Assembly: GCA_964492425.1 (NCBI GenBank)
Contig: CAZBKB010000005.1
Span: 13,088 to 77,087, forward strand
Length of the DNA: 64,000 bases
Origin: LBZV01 sp000993855
GTDB lineage: Bacteria; Patescibacteriota; Microgenomatia; Curtissbacterales; GWA2-41-24
Direction of reading: 5' to 3'
This document shows positions 26,873-33,867 of the stretch, one piece after another. Every line of letters starts with the position of its first letter. Positions within the stretch are counted from its first letter, which is position 1. The notes under the pieces are model-generated. The model saw only the letters and a list, made by a program, of their open reading frames with translations. It was not told the DNA's origin and did not search any database. The position numbers were made by a program, and so were the translations under genes.

Positions 26873-27040
26873 ATGCGGATTGCGTTAGTACACGATGACC
26901 CTTCAATTTCATTCAGGGTTATAAATTCAATCTCGAAGGTCTTTTTATTCTGAGCGAAGCAAAAATCAGAGACGAAGTTCTCTATTTGGGCTATGGAGAT
27001 AAGGTGTTTCCACTATAGCACTTGCAACTTTTCTGTCAAT
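26873..27040 (+). repeat. Cassette-leader repeat, copy E
   Basis: ATG 26873 opens the stub MRIALVHDD, which continues as a 26-codon micro-ORF to TGA 26951-26953. Positions 26927-27040 are identical to 23886-23999 over 114 bp. The nine stub codons differ from copies B, C and the intact gene mainly at synonymous positions. A promoter follows and drives the 197-aa gene. Confidence 0.85.
26900..26946 (+). terminator. Terminator-like hairpin in leader copy E
   Basis: CCTTC (26900-26904) pairs with GAAGG (26935-26939) and is followed by TCTTTTT. It is equivalent to the copy B hairpin but has a shorter stem. It contains the REP-like CCCTTCAA...TTCAGGG pattern. Confidence 0.4.
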
Positions 27041-27050
27041 AATCTAAAAG

Positions 27051-27078
27051 TTGACACGTAACTAATCCCAGGTATAGA
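27051..27078 (+). promoter_or_regulatory. Promoter of cassette 4
   Basis: TTGACA at 27051-27056 and TATAGA at 27073-27078 are separated by 16 bp, leading to ATG 27092. Confidence 0.65.
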
Positions 27079-27091
27079 ATCAGCCTGTTTT

Positions 27092-27685
27092 ATGACAGTA
27101 GAGCAACAGCACGAAATTAGAGGCTGGTTGGATGTTATTGCATCTATTCGACAAAAGAGAGCAGAGGCATCACGAGCTGCTTATTCCTTAAAAGATGTTA
27201 GCAGAAAAGATTACGATGGTTTAGATGTGGAGCGATTTGGAGATATTACCACAGGTTTATCAATGGTACTAAAACCAGAGGAAATAGATGAAGCCCCTCT
27301 TGAAATACAAATGGTCCTGAACGATTTAGGTTTAACCTCCGAAGACCAAATTCAAGCCCAGCTAATATTGAAACAATCAGACGGCTCACGTGGTTATGAT
27401 TTTGTACTTAAGCCTACTGAATTAGTAGGAGGGAGAATGGGAATACTTTTAGACAGCAATGGCAGTCACGCAGTTTTAGGTGGTCCAAGATCAAGGAGCT
27501 TTGATGGCATACATCAAACTGTTGAAACATATGAAGGTAAATCAGCAGAAATCTACGAGAACTATAGATTTGGTATGGGAGATGCTCAAAATCCAAACTT
27601 AGTTGAAATTCTATATTCGTGTGTTAAATGGTTCGCAACCTTAGCAGAAAATAGACGAAAGACTCCACCAGAACCTATTAGTTAA
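27092..27685 (+). CDS. Hypothetical protein, cassette 4 cargo
   Basis: This 197-aa soluble, acidic protein matches no family I know. An N-terminal helical region (MTVEQQHEIRGWLDVIASIR) is followed by a mixed region (YDFVLKPTELVGGRMGILLD, YENYRFGMGDAQNPN) and a C-terminal helix VEILYSCVKWFATLAEN. No signal peptide or membrane segment is visible. Its first codons resemble those of the broken gene in cassette 1. Its stop lies in the conserved TTAACCC junction just before the intact glycosyltransferase gene. Confidence 0.75.
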   Translation: MTVEQQHEIRGWLDVIASIRQKRAEASRAAYSLKDVSRKDYDGLDVERFGDITTGLSMVLKPEEIDEAPLEIQMVLNDLGLTSEDQIQAQLILKQSDGSRGYDFVLKPTELVGGRMGILLDSNGSHAVLGGPRSRSFDGIHQTVETYEGKSAEIYENYRFGMGDAQNPNLVEILYSCVKWFATLAENRRKTPPEPIS

Positions 27686-27727
27686 CCCTAAAATCATCCT
27701 CAGCTAAAAAATTGTTAAAATCAGATA
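27682..27727 (+). promoter_or_regulatory. Junction and promoter of the intact GT4 gene
   Basis: These 46 bp are identical to 24892-24937 at 45 positions. They end in the extended -10 box TGTTAAAAT (27713-27721), 6 nt before GTG 27728. The glycosyltransferase transcript should therefore be leaderless or nearly so. Confidence 0.6.
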
Positions 27728-28852
27728 GTGAAAATTGCACTAGTACATGATGACTTCACTCAGGCTGGCGGGGCAGAAAGTCTGTTTGCCACAATTGCTG
27801 CCCTTTATCCGAATGCGCCGATTTACACTTCCCTAGTCAATTGGCGCAAACTGCCCGCATCAATCGATAGAAACAGGATCCGACCCTCATTTATGCAAAA
27901 AATCCCATTTGCCGCAAGCTTTTTTAAACTCCTTTTGCCGCTTTACCCGCTAGCCTTTGAAAGTTTCGACTTTGACAACTACGACCTTGTCATTTCTTCG
28001 ACAACTCGTTTTGCCAAATCGATAATCACAAAACCCAAAACTTGTCATATTTCTTATTTAAATAGCACACCTAGATTTTTGTGGGAAGAGGACAAAAAAA
28101 ATGTCTATTTGCCAAAAATTTTGCTGTTTCTCTTAAGCCCCTTTTTTCGTTGGTTAAAACGCTGGGACTTATCATCAGCCCAAAGAGTTGATTATTTTCT
28201 TGCCAATTCCCAAAACGTAAGTCAAAAAATCCTCAAAATATACAGACGAAAAAATAAAGTTATTTATCCTTTTGCCGACACCACTTTCTTTACTCCCGAT
28301 AGAATCCATAATTGGAAACTTAAAAGCAAGAATTATTACCTTATTGTTACCAGACTTGTTAAATGGAAAAAAATAGACATCGCAATTGAGGCGGTGAATG
28401 ATATAGGTGCAAATTTAATAATTATCGGTGACGGGCCTGACAAGGGGAGGCTGGAGGGAATAGCGGTCAGGGACCAGCGGTCAGGAACCAGAGATCAGGT
28501 TACTTTTATCGGCAAGATAACACGAGAGGAGCTAAAAAGCTGTTACCAGAACTGCAGGGCGCTTATTGTGACACAAGAAGAGGATTTTGGTATTGCAACT
28601 GTCGAGGCTCAAGCTTGCGGTACTCCGGTTATAGCTTATGGGAAAGGTGGCACAGTCGAGATCATCACAGACAAAAAAACGGGTGTATTCTTTAGTTCTC
28701 AAACCATGTCTTCGCTAAAAGATGCAATTTCAACGTCTTCTAGGTTAAAATATGATAAGTTAGCTATAAGACACAATGCTCTTCGTTTCACAAAAACTAA
28801 CTTTGAAAAAATATTTAAGGAAATCGTAAGACAATATGCCAAATCAGCCTGA
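27728..28852 (+). CDS. GT4 family glycosyltransferase, target gene of the cassette array
   Basis: The start is GTG 27728, giving MKIALVHDDFTQAGGAESLF, the conserved acceptor-domain N-terminus with GGAE. The 374-aa GT-B enzyme has DTTFFTPD at the hinge, IIGDGPDKGRLE in the donor domain and EEDFGIATVEAQACGTP as EX7E. Residues near 246-258 (VRDQRSGTRDQ) are encoded by a 14-bp tandem repeat that looks inserted. It probably adds a mannose-type sugar, as manC starts 17 bp before its stop. Its first ten codons plus upstream DNA recur as stubs in the cassettes upstream. Confidence 0.88.
   Translation: MKIALVHDDFTQAGGAESLFATIAALYPNAPIYTSLVNWRKLPASIDRNRIRPSFMQKIPFAASFFKLLLPLYPLAFESFDFDNYDLVISSTTRFAKSIITKPKTCHISYLNSTPRFLWEEDKKNVYLPKILLFLLSPFFRWLKRWDLSSAQRVDYFLANSQNVSQKILKIYRRKNKVIYPFADTTFFTPDRIHNWKLKSKNYYLIVTRLVKWKKIDIAIEAVNDIGANLIIIGDGPDKGRLEGIAVRDQRSGTRDQVTFIGKITREELKSCYQNCRALIVTQEEDFGIATVEAQACGTPVIAYGKGGTVEIITDKKTGVFFSSQTMSSLKDAISTSSRLKYDKLAIRHNALRFTKTNFEKIFKEIVRQYAKSA
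28464..28499 (+). repeat. In-frame 14-bp tandem repeat inside the GT4 gene
   Basis: CGGTCAGGGACCAG (28464-28477) and CGGTCAGGAACCAG (28478-28491) differ at one base and are followed by a partial AGATCAGG. The array adds Arg, Asp, Gln, Ser, Gly and Thr residues to a loop where relatives go directly from the GPDKGRLE helix to a VTFIG strand. Confidence 0.7.
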
Positions 28853-29936
28853 TCTCAAAATCGCTCTTTTTTGCGGTGGTAGTGGTACCCGTATGTGGCC
28901 TATGAGTCGCAAAAATTTACCTAAACAGTTTCAACCACTTATTGAAAACACGTCTACTTTCGAAATGATGATCACGCGTCTCACTAAAAAGTATCCGCAC
29001 TCAAGCATATTCCCAGTAACAACCAGAGATAATGTTCAATGGATAGTAAAACTCGCCCCTGAAATTCCGCTGGAAAATATCATTATTGAACCTGAGGTGA
29101 GAGATACAGCAGCAGCGGTTGGACTATCAGCCGCAGTTCTTGATAAAAAATTTGACAACCCTAATGTTCTCGGCCTTTGGAGTGATCACGTTGTAAGAAA
29201 CGAAGAAGAATTTATAAGGGCTATTGAGCTTGCAAACGAAACAGCAAACGAGATGGACAAGTTTATAGAAATTGGTGTGCGCCCCACATTCCCCAGTGTC
29301 GCATTAGGATATTTAAAAGTCGGCAAGATGATTAAAAGATCAAACGGTATGGGCATTTTTGAATTTGTCACCCAAATAGAAAAGCCTGCTTACAAAGATG
29401 CTAAAAAATTTGTGGAATCTTGGGAATACCTTTGGCATATTGGCTATGCTCTTTGGTCAGCCAAAAAGATGCTTGGCTATTATGAAAGATTTTTCAAGGA
29501 AGGCTGGGAACCTCTCATAAAAATACAAAAAGCCTGGGGAACACCTGATCAGGAGAAAATATTACAGAGAGAATATATCAATATACCCAAAAACTCTATC
29601 GACTTTGCTGTTAATTCCCACCTAACAGGGGAGGATCAAATTGTTATTTCTACAGATCTCGGCTGGCGTGATGTTGGCACTTGGAATGAGTTAAAAGATG
29701 AAATGGCGGCTAACCCTCGCGACAATATTATTCAGGGTGATGTAATAGATTTGGATCTGAAAGACTGCCTTGTTTACTCATCACACAAACAAAAAATTAT
29801 CGCGGCAATTGGTCTTGAGGGGCTGATAATTGTAGATACAGAGGACGCACTCTTGATCTGCCCAAAAGATAGGACTCAAGATGTTAAGCAAATTATTGAC
29901 AAACTCAAAGAGAGTAAAAGAGAAAGTCACCTTTAA
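28836..29936 (+). CDS. manC: Mannose-1-phosphate guanylyltransferase
   Basis: This 366-aa protein has the nucleotidyltransferase signature CGGSGTRMWPMSRKNLPKQF at the N-terminus, IIEPEVRDTAAAV, FVTQIEKPAYKDA and the ManC-type WHIGYALWS and DLGWRDVGTW motifs. It forms GDP-mannose from mannose-1-phosphate and GTP. The C-terminal cupin isomerase domain of bifunctional ManC is absent; the C-terminus is a short beta-helix-like segment. It overlaps the upstream GT4 gene by 17 bp, and the sugar transferase follows after 9 bp. It supplies donor for the mannosyltransferases of this locus. Confidence 0.93.
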   Translation: MPNQPDLKIALFCGGSGTRMWPMSRKNLPKQFQPLIENTSTFEMMITRLTKKYPHSSIFPVTTRDNVQWIVKLAPEIPLENIIIEPEVRDTAAAVGLSAAVLDKKFDNPNVLGLWSDHVVRNEEEFIRAIELANETANEMDKFIEIGVRPTFPSVALGYLKVGKMIKRSNGMGIFEFVTQIEKPAYKDAKKFVESWEYLWHIGYALWSAKKMLGYYERFFKEGWEPLIKIQKAWGTPDQEKILQREYINIPKNSIDFAVNSHLTGEDQIVISTDLGWRDVGTWNELKDEMAANPRDNIIQGDVIDLDLKDCLVYSSHKQKIIAAIGLEGLIIVDTEDALLICPKDRTQDVKQIIDKLKESKRESHL

Positions 29937-29945
29937 TTCCACTGC

Positions 29946-30596
29946 ATGTTTTACGACTTCACAAAAAGAATAATTGATATTGTTGGAAGTATAATTGCAC
30001 TTTTGATCGTCTCCCCTGTATTTGTTACTTTCGCAGTACTGGTTAAAATCACATCGACTGGCCCTATTTTTTACACACCAGTTAGAGTAGGCAAAGACGG
30101 AAGGCCTTTTAAAATGCTGAAATTTAGAAGTATGCAAATGTATAAAATCGGCGGAGTTTTAGTCCATGCTCAGAAATATCTTGACACAAACCCAAAGCTT
30201 AAAAAGGAGTATCAAAAAAATAGTTTCAAACTTACAAATGATCCGCGAGTTACGCCGATTGGGAAAATACTACGTAGGTTTTCAATAGATGAATTACCAC
30301 AACTTATTAATATACTTACAGGAGACATGTCGCTGGTTGGCCCACGAGCATATCAGCAGGATGAGCTGCTTCATCAGCAAAAAGTTTATCCCAATACCGC
30401 AAAGTTCGTTAAAATCATTCTGAATGCCCGCCCGGGGGCATCCGGTCCCTGGCAGGTTTCCGGTAGATCATTTATTAACTTTGACACTAGAGTTCAAATG
30501 GATGCAACTTATGTTAAAAGAAGATCCACTCTCTACGATTTTTGGATAATCATCAGGACGCCGATTGCCATGATAACCGGAACAGGTGCCGTTTAA
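29946..30596 (+). CDS. Initiating sugar-phosphate transferase (polyprenol type)
   Basis: This 216-aa protein is of the PF02397 bacterial sugar transferase family. It has an N-terminal re-entrant helix (KRIIDIVGSIIALLIVSPVF), VGKDGRPFKMLKFRSM, DPRVTPIGKILRRFSIDELP with the catalytic Asp-Glu pair, and GDMSLVGPRA. The length is that of the catalytic-domain-only PglC/WbaP-C type. It transfers a sugar-1-phosphate from a UDP or GDP sugar to undecaprenyl phosphate, starting the glycan that the other transferases extend. Donor specificity is unknown. Confidence 0.92.
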   Translation: MFYDFTKRIIDIVGSIIALLIVSPVFVTFAVLVKITSTGPIFYTPVRVGKDGRPFKMLKFRSMQMYKIGGVLVHAQKYLDTNPKLKKEYQKNSFKLTNDPRVTPIGKILRRFSIDELPQLINILTGDMSLVGPRAYQQDELLHQQKVYPNTAKFVKIILNARPGASGPWQVSGRSFINFDTRVQMDATYVKRRSTLYDFWIIIRTPIAMITGTGAV

Positions 30597-32402
30597 ATGA
30601 AAAAGTATAAGAGAATAATTCTAATATTAATCTTATTATTTTTCTTTTTTGGGGTATTTACCGCATTTAGTTTGTTTAATGCTTACAAATCAGCAAAACA
30701 CGTCTCTGCCGCTCTTAATTCTCAAGACCTTGATGCTGCTAAAAATTCTATAAAAAAGGCAAGAAATGAGCTCAAGATGGCCAATACGGCACTTATCGTC
30801 TTTACCCCGCTCAGATTCGTACCTCTGGTTGGTTGGTATATAGCAGATGTCCAGCGTGGTACATATGCCGCGGTTGCCACTCTCGATGCGGCACAAGTTA
30901 TGGCAGAAGCAATTACACCTTACGCGGACATTCTAGGCCTTAGGGGTCAAGGCACTTTTTTAGGTGGCACAGCCCAGGAGCGTGTTGCCAGTATCATTGA
31001 GACACTTTCCAAAGTTTCACCGCAGCTTAATGAAATTGGAGACAATTTAAAAGAAGCAAAGGATCAAATTAGTAAAATCCAAGCATGGAAATATCCGAAT
31101 TTTCTACCTGGCAGACCAAAAGATAAAATAGAATCTGCCCAAACCGCCATTATTCAGTTTGAAACTTTAATAGTAGATGCCAAGCCTTTCATAGAGGTCT
31201 TGCCTGAAATAATGGGCCAAGGTAGTGAGAAAACTTATCTTGTACTGTTGCAAAACGACAAGGAGTTACGGCCAACAGGAGGCTTTATTACAGCATATGC
31301 AATACTGAAGGTTAACAAAGGTGATGTAAAAATAGAGCTTTCTGAAGATATTTATAAACTCGACGATACCCTAACAAAAAGAGTTGCGGCACCAGACCAT
31401 ATAAAAAAATACTTAGAGGTGCAGTCACTTAACTTGCGCGACTCAAATATATCACCAGATTATTTGTCATCCATCAAACTTTTTGAAGACCTTTACCAAT
31501 ACAGTACTGCGAAAAAGCAATATGAAGGTATTATCGCTTTGAATACAAACTTTGTCCTTAAAATGATAAAAGCGCTTGGGCCAATTGAGATTGATGGCAC
31601 TAAATATACTGCGGAGGTAATAGACGAATGCGCCTGTCCGCAAATTATTTATCAGCTAGAACAATACACTGGGCAGCCTACGCCTTTCCAAAGGGAAGAC
31701 AGAAAGGGTATCATTGGCGTTCTTATGCAGCAGCTTCTGGCAAAAACTTTTGAAGCACCCCAGTCTACTTGGCCAGATATTTTAGGAGCGGTTGTATCTT
31801 CACTTCAGGAAAAAGACCTGCTACTTTATTTTGAAAATATCTCAACCCAAGAGGCAGTTGAAAAAGTTAATTTTGCTGGCCGCATTTATCAATACGACAG
31901 TGATTTTTTACACATCAACGAAAGTAATCTTGGTGGAGCAAAATCGAACATTTACATAAAGGAAAAAGTTAAACAGGAAATAAAAAGAGATAAAGATATT
32001 ACTATAAAGAAAGTGACTATCGAATATAAATATCCTCGCAAAATGGACAACTGTAGCCTGGAGCGCAAAGGTGGTCTTTGTCTTGCCGGAATTTACAGAG
32101 ACTGGATTCGTCTTTATGTTCCCAAGGGTTCAAAGATCATCGCAGCGAATGGAAGCGAAGCTCCCCTAGAAACCTATGACGAGCTAGGCAAAACTGTGTT
32201 TGAAGGTTTTTTAACTGTGCGTCCCGAAGGTACTGCCAAATTTGAAATAGAATATTCACTGCCGATTGAGTTCTCAAAGGAGTATAAACTTCTCGTGCAA
32301 AAACAACCAGGGGCTCCGGCACATGAATACGAAATAAATGCTTTTGGCAAAAGAATATCATTCCCCCTTAATACTGATAAAGAATTTATTGCAAAAATTT
32401 AA
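30597..32402 (+). CDS. DUF4012 domain-containing exported protein
   Basis: This 601-aa protein has an N-terminal membrane anchor (ILILILLFFFFGVFTAFSLF), a helical stalk (about 35-215) and the DUF4012 core with TYLVLLQNDKELRPTGGFIT at about residue 213 onwards. Most of the protein lies outside the cell. DUF4012 proteins often occur in polysaccharide loci of CPR and Chloroflexi-type bacteria, and the core recalls the LytR-CpsA-Psr fold, so attachment of glycan to the envelope is a reasonable guess. It begins directly after the sugar transferase stop. Confidence 0.85.
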   Translation: MKKYKRIILILILLFFFFGVFTAFSLFNAYKSAKHVSAALNSQDLDAAKNSIKKARNELKMANTALIVFTPLRFVPLVGWYIADVQRGTYAAVATLDAAQVMAEAITPYADILGLRGQGTFLGGTAQERVASIIETLSKVSPQLNEIGDNLKEAKDQISKIQAWKYPNFLPGRPKDKIESAQTAIIQFETLIVDAKPFIEVLPEIMGQGSEKTYLVLLQNDKELRPTGGFITAYAILKVNKGDVKIELSEDIYKLDDTLTKRVAAPDHIKKYLEVQSLNLRDSNISPDYLSSIKLFEDLYQYSTAKKQYEGIIALNTNFVLKMIKALGPIEIDGTKYTAEVIDECACPQIIYQLEQYTGQPTPFQREDRKGIIGVLMQQLLAKTFEAPQSTWPDILGAVVSSLQEKDLLLYFENISTQEAVEKVNFAGRIYQYDSDFLHINESNLGGAKSNIYIKEKVKQEIKRDKDITIKKVTIEYKYPRKMDNCSLERKGGLCLAGIYRDWIRLYVPKGSKIIAANGSEAPLETYDELGKTVFEGFLTVRPEGTAKFEIEYSLPIEFSKEYKLLVQKQPGAPAHEYEINAFGKRISFPLNTDKEFIAKI

Positions 32403-32408
32403 CATTTT

Positions 32409-33041
32409 ATGAATTTTAAATCAGAGGGAATTGTTCTCAGTAGAAAAAGTTTTCAGGAGGCAGATAGACTGGTTACCTTTTATACTAGAGATTACGGCAA
32501 AATTACCTGTATCGCCAAAGGTGTTAAAAGACCAAAATCAAGAAAAGCTGGACACTTGGAGCTTGCAACTTACTGTACTATTTTTGTGGTCAAAGGCAAG
32601 AACATGGATATATTAACTGAAGTTGAAACTAAAAAAGCCTTTGGTCTGGAAAATCTTCCCAGCCAAAAAACGAATGAGATATATCATTTACTGGAACTTA
32701 TTGACAACTTAACACCCACAAATCAAAAGAACAAAGAAGTCTTTGACTTGCTTGTAAGCTTTTTAAAAGTTATAAAAGAAAACAACAATTACGAGCTTCT
32801 TCTTGTTGCATTTAAAATCAAACTCTTGTCTATGCTTGGCTTTTTCTCCAGTAAAAATTTAAAAGATTCAAAATCTAAAGATTTGCTGCAAAACTTTGAA
32901 ACAAAAGACTTACAAACACTTCATAAAAAATTTAAAACAGGCTATAAATATTTGAAACTTTTAGCGTTTCTTGATAGCATTATTGAAAAGATAACAGAGC
33001 GGAAACTTAAAACAAGTCGCTTTATACATGCCCAAATCTAA
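32409..33041 (+). CDS. recO: DNA repair protein RecO
   Basis: This 210-aa protein has the RecO OB-fold N-terminus MNFKSEGIVLSRKSFQEADR, then LVTFYTRDYGKITCIAKGVK and GHLELATYCTIFVV, and a helical C-terminal half. RecO loads RecA onto SSB-coated DNA with RecR. The protein is somewhat short, and the C-terminal zinc-binding Cys cluster of many RecO proteins is missing. It starts 6 bp after the DUF4012 gene and overlaps the next gene by 14 bp. Confidence 0.88.
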   Translation: MNFKSEGIVLSRKSFQEADRLVTFYTRDYGKITCIAKGVKRPKSRKAGHLELATYCTIFVVKGKNMDILTEVETKKAFGLENLPSQKTNEIYHLLELIDNLTPTNQKNKEVFDLLVSFLKVIKENNNYELLLVAFKIKLLSMLGFFSSKNLKDSKSKDLLQNFETKDLQTLHKKFKTGYKYLKLLAFLDSIIEKITERKLKTSRFIHAQI

Positions 33042-33867
33042 AAGAAATCTTTACATTCTTGCTGCAGCGGCATTTGTTTTTATTTTTGCAGCAATATATT
33101 TTTTATTTGTTTTTCAAAAATCTCCAAAATTATCAAAAGTTGATAGATCAGCCTTTGAAGTAAAATCAATAATAGACATAGAAGTTACAAAAAGGCCTTT
33201 TGTAACACTTACCCCTACAGCACCTGGTGCAGAAATCATTATCTCCATAGAAAATATGAGCGAGTTTGATAATATTGAATACGAACTTACATACTTAGCA
33301 GATAATCCTCAAATTCCAGGAGAAAAGATTCAAAGAGGCTCAACTGGAATTGATGTTGACACAAAATCGCCCAAATATAAGAAATCGATGCTGCTGGGAA
33401 CTGCCTCAAGAGGGGTATCCAATCCAGACAGGGGGATAGAGGAGGGTAAATTAACACTTCATATGTTCAAAGGTAATACTGAATACCAATCAGAAACTCC
33501 GTGGTATTTATTCGAGATAGGCCTTACTACAACCGAAATCTCAACACCTGATGGCAATTTAAGTATAAAAACCCCTAAACTAACTAAAGATTATTTTGCG
33601 ATTGTGTCAGATACGGTTGGTCTTCCTCCAGAAGGGGACATTGATAAGGGTAAAGCAGAATTACCAATTTATGGGGTCTTTTCAACTACTCCTAAATTCA
33701 CCCAAAAAGCAGATCTTACACTTAGGGTAAAAGGTCAAAATTCAAAACTTTATATCTATAACAATCAAAATAACACTTGGGGTAATATTGACTCAACTCA
33801 AGCGGGAGAGAACATCAAAGCCAAAATTGAAATTTTCTCAACATATGTGGTAGTCTCCCAAAAATGA
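33028..33867 (+). CDS. Membrane-anchored hypothetical protein
   Basis: This 279-aa protein has one N-terminal transmembrane anchor (LYILAAAAFVFIFAAIYFLF). A beta-rich extracytoplasmic domain follows; TAPGAEIIISIENMSEFDNI resembles an Ig-like strand, and a second half carries FTQKADLTLRVKGQNSKLYI. No catalytic motif is visible. It is coupled to recO (14-bp overlap) and to the glycyl-tRNA synthetase gene (4-bp ATGA overlap). I do not recognise a named family; such proteins are common between recO and glyS in CPR-like genomes, an impression that needs a database check. Confidence 0.7.
   Translation: MPKSKRNLYILAAAAFVFIFAAIYFLFVFQKSPKLSKVDRSAFEVKSIIDIEVTKRPFVTLTPTAPGAEIIISIENMSEFDNIEYELTYLADNPQIPGEKIQRGSTGIDVDTKSPKYKKSMLLGTASRGVSNPDRGIEEGKLTLHMFKGNTEYQSETPWYLFEIGLTTTEISTPDGNLSIKTPKLTKDYFAIVSDTVGLPPEGDIDKGKAELPIYGVFSTTPKFTQKADLTLRVKGQNSKLYIYNNQNNTWGNIDSTQAGENIKAKIEIFSTYVVVSQK

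Noticed and set aside
22618..27760. CRISPR array or integron as an explanation of the repeats
   Set aside because: Repeats are over 100 bp, spaced by whole genes and diverged; no cas gene, integron integrase or attC-like palindrome pair is present.
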